DNA of 35,496 bases, from positions 77,572-113,067 of the forward strand of contig BFEA01000848.1 in the NCBI GenBank assembly GCA_003427395.1. Direction: 5' to 3'. The notes under the pieces were generated by a model that saw only the letters and a program-made list of their open reading frames with translations, did not search any database and was not told the origin of the DNA. This DNA comes from Chara braunii. Lineage: Eukaryota > Streptophyta > Charophyceae > Charales > Characeae. Both the position numbers and the translations under genes were made by a program. Below are positions 8,934-19,141 of the stretch, piece after piece (the first letter of the stretch is position 1; every line of letters starts with the position of its first letter).

Positions 8934-11545
8934 CTACTCTGCAGCGGATTGTAATATTCCTGTTCGCAAGATAATGTTGAGGAAGGCAACTACATCTGAA
9001 GCAGCCCATACAACATTGACTTTGATTTTAAGACTTTGTAGCTCTAACAATGCTGAGTGAGAAAACCATCTCAAACCTGCCTCTTTCTGTTCTTTGCAAC
9101 GAACAAACGTGTCCCTTTTTGTCATATGAGCCTTATCCCCTATTTCTGTGAGCGTTGTTTGTAGACCAGGATCATAGTGCTTTACCAAAAAATCATGCAT
9201 GTCACGTTTGAATGTACGATCCCCAATACTTTGATAATCAACATATGTTGACCATCCCCATAATGTGACTCCCCCATATTGGTCTTGACCAATTGGTGAG
9301 AGACCCACCTCCCATCTGCCCCATTTTTTTCATGACCGGGACAATCAAATTACCTTTAGTCGGCTGAGGTCCAACCGCATGACCCTTTTCCAGCACATGC
9401 CTCATTTTTTGCCTTTTACCTGAATCCTGTGTCACCAGTGGGGGGAAGGAAATCAGCCCCTCTTGTTGTGAGGGAGTGATGTCCTTTTTCCTATGAACAG
9501 ACCCTTGCTGATCTGACAGGGGTGAGATCAACTGGTTCTGGGATACTGGTGATTGGACGAGGGGCAGCGTTTGTTGTGTTATCATTTCCTGTTGTGTCAC
9601 CTTTTCCTGTTGAAAATCTGATTTAGATTTTTGTGCATGAGGGGTCATGACCTGATCCTCTTTTGCAGAGGTGAGCCAACAGTTGTTATCATCATTAATA
9701 GGATTATTAGCATTATTTTTAATTTTTGTTGTCTTTTGCGTGAGAAATGATTGGCCATTACTATCCACGTAAACCACTTGTCCCAGTGCATCCACCCCAC
9801 TTCTAACGGGGGCGGGGGCGGGGGTGGGGGGCTGTTGAGTATTCTGGCCATTATTGATCACATAGATTGGATGACCTTGTGTCTCCTCCTTGTTGTTCTC
9901 TAGTGAAGGGGATTGAAGAGACTCCCCCCCTTGAGATTGTATAGGGGTGGGGAGTATGACACCTTCATTCAATGCTACCAATGCGGAATTCATTTCTCCT
10001 TCTCTCTCTTCCTCCTTGTGATCATCAGATGGGGGGGACGGAGGTTGAAACCTAGACAATACTGCGTTGAACATACGTTGGCTGACCACCGTCCATTTAG
10101 CACCTGACGGGGGTCCATCAGTGAACACCCGTTTCAAGGAAGGGCTAACATCCATCAAGTTAATGAGTTGTACATAGGAAGTATCCCAAAACTCTGTCGG
10201 GCTGCTCCAAACTTTAATTTAAGCTGTTGGAGCAACCATTCTGCGAGTTGTATCATCTTTTGTTCCATCGTTATGCATTCTTCCTTTCCTGAGGGGAAAG
10301 CTTCAGCCATTGGGCTGTCCACATCTGTCTGTTCCAAATCAATGTCCATTGGTGCAGACCCAAATGCTTCTCGAAAAAAGTCTTGTTGAAGATCCTCTTC
10401 CTATATTTGGGGTTGTTCCTCTGCATTTGACCCTGAAGTTTGAGAAGCCTCTTCTACAAGGTTTTCCCCCTGATCATTTTTATTGACTAATGTTGACCCT
10501 TCCTTTGGCTTCCATGTTTGTTGATGATACGAGCATCCTCTTATTTTTATTATTTTTTTTTTTTGCTTTTTTTTTATGCTTTGTCTTTTTTGTGATTAGA
10601 GGTAGATCCTGTGAGAGCTCTGGTTCTCTACCTATATCTTGCTCCATTGTTGTGTCTTGAACCCGGACCTGCTCATCCTTTGAGGATGCAGTTAGTTGTG
10701 GTGTCACACCGTTTGTATTTGTGGAATTACCTACCTCGTTCAAGTAATCCAACGGATTTGGCTCTCGCGACCCATGTGATGTTGTCTTCTCTTGACTTGA
10801 ACCTGAAACAGCAGCCCTCTCTCTTGCACCAGGTAAGGTTTGGTTTAGAGAGGAAGATGGGGAGGAGTTGGCCTTATTCATAACTTTGTCTGTTGGTTCC
10901 GGGGGTGTCCAGCTATCCGGGGTTTTTGTATCCCAACTCGGATCCCCTTCTTTTTCCCACGTCCATCCCTTTGGCTTTGAGCTCTGACCTGACCCTTCGA
11001 TGTACACCCAACCCTCATGACCTTGATCCACAGTCCTCCACAAATTATTTTTGAAAGGGTCTCTAATCAATCTCTCAGTCACCCTTTGTCTGCGTGCCGG
11101 GTTTTGTTCACAGGCCTGGTCTGTACTGAGGTGTCCATAGGTTTTACAGCGGAACCACAAACGCAGTTTGTGCGCCGTGTGAATATGAAATTCCTTCCCC
11201 CCCCACTCTGTATGGTATCACATCATCTATGGTGAAGGGAAGTTTAGTGGGGTGGTTAAGAGCCAACATTAAATACTCGTCCCATCTTGCCGCAAATGCT
11301 GGGAGGGGATCAATGAAGTCCACAATATCATGTACCTCCCCAAAATCGTGGATGAAGGCGGCTTGGATTTCTATTGGAATATGGCGAAACTCCACCCAAT
11401 AGAAATCCTCCATCATCTGACGCCGCCATTCATCTAGACCCTGTTTTGGGGGGGTCCAAGGATATATGCGGACTTCGGATCGATCACATCTCAACGTTCT
11501 CCATGAGTCAATTGTCCTCTTGTCGATTCGTGTATACTAAGCACA
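8934..11545 (-). pseudogene. LINE B1 ORF1 (DUF4283-like region, zinc knuckle, linker, C-terminal domain)
   Basis: ORF1 proteins bind the element RNA and form the ribonucleoprotein. Reading on the minus strand, an N-terminal region (11494-11144) contains VRIYPWTPP and FYWVEFRHIP, resembling the W-P box of the plant LINE ORF1 domain DUF4283. After a frameshift comes a zinc knuckle at 11110-11157, FRCKTYGHLSTDQAC, whose first Cys position is a Trp codon (TGG). The knuckle is followed by W and GW residues, as in LINE A2. A long polar linker rich in Gln, Ser, Pro and Lys spans about 10900-9310 in three frames. The C-terminal domain lies at about 9270-8934 after another frameshift and shares landmarks with LINE A2 and LINE C. 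Several frameshifts and stops make it non-functional. Confidence 0.8.
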
Positions 11546-11560
11546 GTAAAAACCTAGGTT

Positions 11561-12049
11561 ACCAATGGTCCGGAGACCAGACGTCTCCACCGGACGTCTC
11601 CCCCGGATGTCTCCCCCCGTCGTCCGGATTTCCGGACGACACCTTTTTGGCACCCAAAAAAAAATAAAAAATAAAAAAAAATGACAGTGTTGCGCATGGC
11701 CTAGAGACCCCCCACAAAAACATTCAGATTTTTCTGAGCATTTGTTGATAGGGTGGTATTTAGGGGGGGAAGGGGGGGTAGAAGGGGTTTTGGTGGGGAT
11801 AGGAGGGGTATAGATGGGGAATGAATCTTTAAAGATTTTTATTATTTATTCTACTGGCCCAAATGATCCAAAAATTTGGTGGCATACACCTAATGCAAGG
11901 TGGAAGCCACACATTTTTTTATTTTTTTATTTTATTTTTTTTTGCGCTAGGTCGGGCATACCCTGTCCGGTCCGACGTTCGACCAGACGTCCGGTCGGAC
12001 ATCTTTTTTTTTTTTTTTTTTTTTGTACCTACATGTTCTGGGGGCCCTG
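11561..12049. other. No gene; GC-rich palindromes between homopolymer tracts
   Basis: The region alternates CCGGACGTC-rich stretches with A or T tracts (11656-11682, 11917-11943, 12004-12024). A perfect palindrome lies at 11619-11640: GTCGTCCGGA, TT, TCCGGACGAC. A second imperfect one lies at 11965-12000, with GTCCGAC at 11970-11976 pairing GTCGGAC at 11994-12000. Open frames here are low complexity. The content looks like short transposable-element debris of unknown type. Confidence 0.5.
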
Positions 12050-12201
12050 CTTAAACCACCAGTACTTGGGCACTGCGTGCCGCGCCGGCCGCCCAAATCT
12101 CGAAGCAGCGCGGGCTGTCGACTCGATTTATCGACGGCCCGCCGGCCGCGAAAATCACGTAGCTTAACGCTAAGGCGTCGCCCAAGTACTGGTGGTTTAA
12201 G
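12050..12201. mobile_element. MITE-like element with 22-bp terminal inverted repeats
   Basis: The left end at 12050-12071 (CTTAAACCACCAGTACTT then GGGC) is a perfect inverted match to 12180-12201 (GCCC then AAGTACTGGTGGTTTAAG). TTAA lies just inside each outermost base, at 12051-12054 and 12197-12200. If TTAA is a target duplication, that would suit a piggyBac-like element, but it may belong to the repeat itself. The 108-bp core is GC-rich and contains a second inverted repeat (GCGGGCTGTCGA with TCGACGGCCCGC), so the strand can fold into nested hairpins. There is no coding capacity, so it would depend on a transposase elsewhere. Confidence 0.75.
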
Positions 12202-12664
12202 GAGGTGATAAGAGTACTGTGTTATGGTGATGCAGAGAGGCTCAGGCACCATCAATGGAAGGAAAGGCAGCATTGAATTTGGTGTGGGGTGTGGGCAGGC
12301 GGTATCAGGGCATACTCACAGTACCACTCTCCCGAATGTACCTGACCGTAATTACGGGTGGACCTGGATGCATTTGGCTGCATTTCCATCCAGAAATAAG
12401 TAAAAAGGTCCTAGTGTGAGTATTCCCTCAGACGGGTTGAAGGTTGCAATCACTAACCTTGCATGGAGGGAATGGTTCCCTCATCAATTGATATTTTTCT
12501 CCATCAATTGATATGGTCCCCCTCATCCGACCATGCCCTCGGTCCTTCAAGAGGTGGTGATAAGGCAGCCAATTTGTATGGTAAACTCAGGCTGCTGAGG
12601 CCGACAAATATAAAAATGCTCTTCGTTTGAGAATCACAAATACATTGCATAACAATTCTTCTAT
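12202..12664. other. Presumed 5' leader of LINE A2; no gene recognised
   Basis: No open frame with family motifs is present. The stretch sits directly upstream of ORF1 of LINE A2, so it may hold its 5' UTR and internal promoter. A short direct repeat of ATCAATTGATAT with CCCTC-like neighbours occurs at 12482-12514. The exact 5' end of the element cannot be set from sequence alone. Confidence 0.35.
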
Positions 12665-14053
12665 ATTTTCAAATTTTCAAAAGAGGACGTGTGGGAGTAC
12701 GCGGAACAGGACCTGTAGTCACTTCACGATCTCTATGCACGTCATGCTGTGTCAGGCAAAAACAGGGAACTCTCTCTCGATGAAAAAAGAAAGTGGGTGA
12801 TGGAGAGGCTCAGGGGACTCGAGCACATCCCAGGCATGGAACCAGAGGTGTCATATCACAAAAGGGGAAGATTTACGGTAATGATATTTTGTGTGGATCC
12901 AGCATACGCACAATTTTTACTATCCCTGGGTTCTCTCAAATGTCATGGGTCGGTGGTAACCATTGAAGCATGGAAGCCTCCTTGGCCACCACCGACCGAA
13001 GCATCGAGACACAGGCAGTCTATGCTTAGAGATCATTTTTTGGTACAATTTGACAACCTGTCGGAGGGTATGCATAGCTTTGTACAACAACGTCTGACGG
13101 AGGAATTCCCAAATAACTCAATCATAGAGTGGCTCCCTGCTAATCCGGACTTTCTTGCTCCGAATCATGATTCAAGGGTGGTATGTTTGGAGGTTAAGTC
13201 GGGAGTTCTACCAAAATTCCCAGAGGTCTGTATTTTTCGCAGGCGGACAGAAAGAATTACTGTTTTTATTTCCACAAAAAACTAATCCGTTTTGCTTCAA
13301 GTGCAGGGGCAGGGGACACTTGGGGATGCATTGCCTGCAGTCTGGGTCGGGGTTAGGAGGTAGTCAGCCACAATTAAAACAATCAATGCTTGTTGAATCA
13401 GACAACAAACCAGGGGTATGGTTAATCAATTCAGCACAATACAGGGGCTGGATCTTCGATGACAACCTGGACATTCCACGATGGGTGTGGGTTCTTCGCA
13501 GCACACCAACGGTGAAACCGGACATCTACCCTCCATATGACAGTAGATGGTGGCAAACGGGTGCAAAGCGGATGGTGGACAGAGACGTGGGCTTTATCAA
13601 TAAGCCCATGATAGATGATGCCTCATTGTTGGACAACAGACAGAGACTACAGACCATGGCAGAGCTACACAAGGTGGGCCAAGCAGCGGAGCTGGCCTTC
13701 TTGGAAAACAGAAGAGCAAGAGAGGAGGCACAAAAGTCATAAGCGGAGGGAGGTTCGGAGGAAAAGGGGGACGATGGTATGCAGGGAAGTAAGACCGGTT
13801 CAAGGAGTAAGGGAACGAGGGAGGAAGAGATGGAAGAGGATGAGGGAGGCAGGGTCACTAAAGGGGAGGGGAAGGGGGGAGAATCATCCGCGTCTCTTAA
13901 GAGGAAATCAGTGACAGGGAATCAATGAAAGGGGATAGCTCATACCAAGGGCCTAAGCGGGCACATTCAAGGAAGGGATCAGATTAAGCTTCCACACAGG
14001 GGAAACAGGAGCACAAGGCTGATATGGAAGAAGAAGGCCAGGGGGAACAAGGA
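12665..14053 (+). pseudogene. LINE A2 ORF1, N-terminal part with CCHC zinc knuckle
   Basis: This is the RNA-binding, gag-like protein of the LINE. Coding-like sequence is readable from about 12665 through an in-frame TAG at 12716. The segment 12749-13285 contains RGRFTVMIFCVDPAY and VVTIEAWKPPWPP, a DUF4283-like region with its W-P box. A frameshift near 13230-13285 leads to a canonical CX2CX4HX4C knuckle at 13293-13334, CFKCRGRGHLGMHC. Then come VWLINSAQYRGWIF and a Glu/Ala-rich segment ending at a TAA (13740-13742). The same frame continues as an acidic and basic low-complexity linker until the B2 insertion. It begins with GTG at 12749 only in a bacterial reading. The natural ATG is uncertain. 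Confidence 0.85.
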
Positions 14054-14862
14054 TCTTTTTTTTCTTTTTTTTAAACACCCCGGGTGATGCTGGAGGTGCT
14101 GATAAGAGCAGCCACCGCTAGCATCCCCAGGCAGGCTCCATTCTATTGGTGGGGAGTTGCACCTGCTGGAAACCGGGTCCAGCTTCCCTGAAGCATACAA
14201 ATCAAAAGCATAGTTTGGAAAGATAAAGGAGAGTGTGATCTGCCTCTTCAGCCATGAATTGTGACCACCAGATTTGTCCCTACAACTAGCATCACTATCT
14301 CCCATCCTTTCCTGCTTAGTCTACCTTGCAAGCCATGGAATAGGTTGTACAAAGAACGGTTGGAAACTCCGAATGAGAAAAAGGACATAACAATAGGGCC
14401 ATGAGCTAACCTTTTTACCCGCTGTGCCAATGTATATCAACCAATGTCAATCCTGATGGTGGAAAGGGATCTAGAAAACATTATGGAGATCTGAGAGTGG
14501 CACCTGGAGGTAGTGAAAACCAATCTCTGAAGAGCAGGTGGTAATCCCGCTTCAAAGGTTCTCCCTGTTCTTCCTTTCGTGGTCATTTCACTTCTTCCAA
14601 GTTGTCTCCTTCAGTTCCCCCCAACCAATTTTTATTAAACTTCTAAATACTGTTAATGATATCCTTTTTTTGATGAAAAAGTTGAATCTTTGAACGAACC
14701 ATCGACCAGTGTGCTCGTATTTCCGTCTGAACGAATTGAACAATTAGTTCAGACACTTCTTTTCCTTCCAATTTTACCTCTTCTCTCTCGTATACGCATC
14801 TTTTATACCGTAATGTCCAGAGAATGGCTTTACATCCAATCTCAAAGCAATTTCCTTGAAAA
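14054..14862 (-). mobile_element. LINE B2: 5'-truncated 3' end of a B-type LINE, inserted in LINE A2 ORF1
   Basis: The minus strand carries the last part of ORF2 (14862-14643: GCKAILWTLRYKRCVYERE and KLEGKEVSELIVQFVQTEI), closely matching B1 at 4772-4551. A 3' UTR homologous to 3840-4540 and an A tail (T on the plus strand at 14055-14072) follow. The conserved stem GCTGG/CCAGC is at 14165-14169 and 14179-14183. Flanks are GGGGAACAA at 14042-14050 and GGGGAAGAA at 14863-14871, a possible imperfect target-site duplication. The A2 ORF1 linker resumes immediately after, so this is an insertion into an existing A2 copy. Confidence 0.88.
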
Positions 14863-15498
14863 GGGGAAGAAATGGAAAGTACAGCCTCTTCAGACGACAC
14901 GTCAGTGTCAGCCTCAACGGACCAGCAAACAGAACATGGGCCTTCAGCAGGTCAAACTAGCTCTACAAACAGATCACCTTCTGGTGATAGGGAAAACACA
15001 GCAGAGGATTCAGGGGGGGGGGAAGGAGGAAGGAGCAGGGACAATGTCACACGATTCAGATACAGATTTGGAAGGGGACAGCGACAAGGGGGAGGAGGAA
15101 TGGGAGGAGGAAGAAGGGGAGGACGAACCGCAGACAGTAGCACGGTGGATTAAGCACGTTCACAAGCTGAAGTGGGAGAGACACATTGAATGTGAGATTC
15201 GTCTGGCACACCACAAGCATTTGCGCAATTTGAAACAAGCCACAACAGCGGGGGATGACATCACAACAGCAAACAAATTTGAAAGACTGAAGAATGAGCA
15301 GGAGGTTAATGAGTTCTACGCTACGCAATATGGATGGAAGGCTAGGCTGGACAAGAATGACATCACGGTGCATAATGCGGGGTACGCCAAACAGTTCATT
15401 TGACCGAAGTCCTACCATCCACAGGGTCTGAAGAGATCTGAACAGAAACGAAGGGCCCAACAGCAAGAAGCGGAGCATTTGGGAGCAGTGACCAGGAT
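14863..15498 (+). pseudogene. LINE A2 ORF1, middle linker after the B2 insertion
   Basis: The ORF1 linker resumes as SSDDTSVSASTDQQTEHG and stays polar. A frameshift at the G tract near 15015-15023 moves reading to the next frame, giving a strongly acidic run (about 15090-15130) and then RWIKHVHKLKWERHIECE and FERLKNEQEVNEFYATQY. These look helical and charged. A TGA at 15401-15403 interrupts the frame. The segment's role is probably oligomerisation or a flexible spacer. I do not recognise a named domain. Confidence 0.65.
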
Positions 15499-16233
15499 TT
15501 GTCATATTCCGCTCAGGGGTTAGGTGTGGATGAACAGATGGAAAAGGAAAAGAGGCAGGCAACGATCTTGGAGGCACAAGTCGAGGTTCTCAAGGATCAA
15601 AATAGGGAATTGGAGGAAGACACTATAAATCTGCAGAAAATAGCCTACACTCCACATGCAGACATCAATGCAGCGGCCAAATTGTAAGCAAGACAAGACC
15701 TAGGTAGGAGAATCATTTTGCCCTACATATGGAACAATGACAACGTTGATTGGGAGGTGGTCATCCAAAGGTCTTTGGCACTAATTACAGTGAAGGACAG
15801 TCACTGCGAGCATGATATATTGAAGGAACGTATCACAAAAGATCTGCCCTCGCAGGCACACGTCATTGGGGACCTCAAGCATGATAGGGAAGAATGGGAA
15901 GACGCGGCGGGTACAGCGCACATGGTGGACTACAAGCCACTCATGATCAAGCTGCAGGAAAAGCCAGTGTTGGCTGAGGGATTGATCTGGATGCCATGGC
16001 AAGTGGTGGAGACGATTCCTTATGGATTGTTGGGGGGTTCGGAGGCGGCAGAATGGGTGGCAAGGGGAGCGGCCATAGTGACCAAAAGTAACGTGTATTT
16101 CATGGCAGTCGGACTACATCGACGGAAAGATCGAGATCCTGGCTACAACAGTAGAGTGGACCCGGGTAGGATCCTGAGTACAAAGTTCGAAAAAGGTCAA
16201 AAAATACATCATAGCTCATGGAGGCGGGATTGA
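15499..16233 (+). pseudogene. LINE A2 ORF1 coiled-coil and conserved C-terminal domain
   Basis: One frame runs to the TGA at 16231-16233 with a single TAA at 15685-15687. The first part (EAQVEVLKDQNRELEEDTIN) looks like a short coiled coil. After the TAA a roughly 110-residue segment contains HDILKERITKDL, then EDAAGTAHMV, DYKPLMIKL and VLAEGLIWMPWQVVETI. The same order of landmarks (IL, AG, Y/F-P, hydrophobic-EG-hydrophobic-W-P-VV) recurs in the ORF1 C-terminus of LINE C (31962-31468) and more weakly of LINE B1 (9270-8934). I cannot name the domain. The stop overlaps the start of ORF2 by 16 bases. Confidence 0.7.
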
Positions 16234-17208
16234 GAGAGGGAGTGTACAAACGTAGAAGGACAGCGAATACTTCAAAATGTAGGGAGCCGGTCCTTAGGGT
16301 CATGTCTTGGAACATCAATGGGGTGGTGCAAACTTTGGAAAACAAAGACAAGTGGAACAACGTAATGAGGTACTCAAACTGGTTTGGGAAGACACCTCCA
16401 AAATTTTTATGCCTGCAGGAAACTCACCTTACGGATTCATCAGAGCATCACAACATTCAATAGCGTATAGTAAGACAACTAAGGTAGGTTAAGGCAAGTT
16501 TTTGGGTGGTAGCTGGCAGGTCACATTCAGCAGGCGTAGTACTTTTACTGAATAAAAGATCGCTGGCTGCAAATGGAATAATAGTATAGGATGTCATTTT
16601 AGATGAAGACGAAGGTCGGTGGATAAAGCTCAATTTTACCTATCAGAATGAGCAATTCACGCTCATTACAGTCTATTGTCCTAACGGAGGGCATCAGCGG
16701 TCGGAGATGATAGATACGCTACAAAACCACATAGACCCGACATCTCATATTGCTTGGGGATTGGAATGCTACTTTGGATCCTAGTAGGGATAAACTATTA
16801 GGCGGAAGGTCAGGGTTAGGGAAAGGAGTAATGTGGGACGAAGCCCCACCTATTCATAACCTTATGGCGGCTAGAGATCTGGTAGACCCATTTAGACTTC
16901 AACATCCAGAAGGGAAACAATTCACGCATTACAAAAGGAATCGTAGTCAACATTTTTCAGCATCAAGGATAGACTACTTCCTCATATCGCAAGACACCGT
17001 GGGAACATTACACTCGGTGGGAGTAAGGGACTTACCATACTGTTCGTGCCTAGATCATAAACCCATATTTCTTAATTTCATTATGGACAAACATGTCCAC
17101 AGAGGAAGAAGTTTCTATAAGGTTAATAATTCGTTATTAAAAACCAAGGAGTTGACGAAATTTATTCTGCAAGTGTGCCTAACACACAATCATTCACAGA
17201 CCTTATAG
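16218..17208 (+). pseudogene. LINE A2 ORF2 N-terminus: apurinic-type endonuclease
   Basis: ORF2 most likely begins at the ATG 16218-16220, inside the end of ORF1. The first frame gives RVMSWNINGV (metal-binding Asn) and FLCLQETHLTD (catalytic Glu), then stops at 16463. The middle (16464-16749) is scrambled by frameshifts. From 16750 the frame gives LGDWNATLDPSRD, FSASRIDYFLIS and SCLDHKPIFL, the Asp-Asn, Asp and Asp-His motifs of the family, then RGRSFYKVNNSLL. The domain would nick target DNA for priming, but two frame breaks make it inactive. Confidence 0.88.
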
Positions 17209-17344
17209 AAGCCCTGTCAGCGGCAACGACAACAGTATCCAGACAACAGGCAGCCTGGCAGCAAGACGGTTGGCAAGGGAAATCGAACTGCAAAGGACAT
17301 TGCGTATAGCAGAAAAGAATCTAATTAATAACCCATGACCGAAG

Positions 17345-19141
17345 ATGTACGAGATAATAATAGAAGCAACAAGAAACGAATTGGGTCACTGGGAGAGATG
17401 GATGGCTAGGGGTCTGCAGATGAGAGCGAGAGTGAAAGAATGGGAGGAGGGGGAAAGAATGACAAAGTACTTCTTTCAAAAGATTAAAGCAAGAGGAAAA
17501 AACAAGCTAATAGAGCAGTTGGAAGGTCCGCAAGGAGTGGTTTCGGATCCGGAAGGGATGCTTTCGGTGGCGTACGACTTCTATAGTGCATTATACACTT
17601 CAAGGGAAGGTGACCATACTTCTCATCGGCTGAAGGAAGTCAGAAATAAGTTTCTATCATACTTGGATTGTACGGTGAAGAGGGAGCATGCAGAAAAATT
17701 GGACGCCCCTCTGTCCCAGGAGGAATTGAGGGAAACCCTACAGTTTATGCCTCCTAACAAGACGCCGAGTAAGGATGGAGTGACTAAAGAATTTTGGGTG
17801 GAGTATTGGCCTATCCTAGGAGGAGAGTACAAATCCTTTCTCAATCAAGCCTGGTAGAAAGAGGGCTTGGGGTTAGAGTCGGCGACAGGCATTGTTACTC
17901 TGCAATATAAGAACGGAGACCCTAGGGATATAAAAAATTACAGACCAATTACATTGTTGACCCTTACTCACAAGATTGTGGCTAAAACACTATCTAACCG
18001 CCTCAGGAAAGTTACAGAAGGTTGTTTCCACCTAGATCAAACAGGTTTTGTTCCGGGAAGATTTATATTAGATAATGTCATGACTTTATCAGAATCGGAA
18101 AGGTACATTATGAATAAGAGGATAAACGCAACGATCCTCTTCTTCGACTTCGAAAAAGCATATGATCAAGTCAACGACAACTTTCTACAACAATGTATGG
18201 AGAAGATGGGAGTGGGTCCTAACTTTCGTAAATGGATTCGTGTACTGTATAATGATGCACACGGGCAGGTCCAAGTTCATGGCCACCTGTCAGATCGGTA
18301 TAAAATGACGAGGTCGGTGAGGCAAGGGTACCCCTTAGCGGCTCTTATTTTCTTGTTTATAATGAAAGTTATTGCCTCGTTCCTCATGAAAGACCCTTCG
18401 ATAGACCGTCTGATTGCTGAACCGGATCAGCAGGGAGGTGTCACACATTTATCGACAACGATATTATTTGCGGACGATCTCACGGTACTAATCAGAGCAA
18501 CGAACTCTTCATTTCAAGCCCTTACTAGAACAATGGCGGCATTCTAGTTGGCATCAAAGATGAGAATCAACTGGTCGAAGATGCTGTGGTGGTGGCTATC
18601 ACATGACGACCAACAACCACAAAATTATGGGGGGATGACTTGGTTACTGTCGGATCAGACAATGAGATACTTAGGGATTAGAACGGTGGACACGGATCCC
18701 CACCACTCCATGGCGCCAGAACAGATGACAAAAATGCTATTAAAGCTGGCGGCGTGGTCGGAAATACATACCTCACTATTCGGGAGGGCACTAGTCATAA
18801 ATGCTTCAATCTTCTCTATCTTATGGTATGTGGGAACAATATGGTCACCACCTGCATATACACTACAAAAACTGAGGAAGGTGGCGAAAGCATATTTGAG
18901 GACAACAAATCTAACAAGATCCAACTTTATATCAAAGGTAGCATGGAACCAAGTTATTCAACCAAAGGACAAGGGAGGGCTGGGAGTCTTGGATCCGGGA
19001 CAACAGATAAGGTCACTCCAAACTAAGTGGATCATTAAGTTGTTAACACAGCCTCACCTTCGGTGGGTCCCATTGGTACTCGACCACATACGACAGATGG
19101 CCAAATTTACAACGCCTTCCAATATGAAGGGTACATTCTAA
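17345..19141 (+). pseudogene. LINE A2 ORF2 reverse transcriptase and thumb
   Basis: A single frame with in-frame TAG codons at 17855-17857 and 18545-18547 runs to a TAA at 19139-19141. An upstream helical part (MTKYFFQKIKARGKN) precedes LRETLQFMPPNKTPSKDGV. Polymerase motifs follow: NYRPITLLT, QTGFVPGRF, FFDFEKAYDQV, SVRQGYPLAALIF (Tyr where Cys or Asp is usual), and ILFADDLTVL with the catalytic FADD intact at 18467-18478. After the second stop come the thumb, WSEIHTSLFGRALVINAS, and AWNQVIQPKDKGGLGVLDP. The catalytic residues survive, so inactivation came from stops rather than from loss of the active site. Confidence 0.93.

Larger units (their letters stand above)
3801..11560 (-). mobile_element. 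LINE B1: nearly full-length, heavily decayed non-LTR retrotransposon
   Basis: On the minus strand the order is ORF1 (about 11545-8934), endonuclease, reverse transcriptase, connector, zinc region, C-terminus, 3' UTR, and a poly-A tail seen as T at 3801-3814. The body is more AT-rich than LINE C and has numerous in-frame stops, many of them TGA, plus frameshifts, so it is an old copy. The 5' limit near 11560 is where recognisable ORF1 reading ends. The true promoter region may be missing or unrecognised. The 3' end matches B2 at 14054-14862, and its last 60 bases match the short insertion at 33108-33180. Confidence 0.9.
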
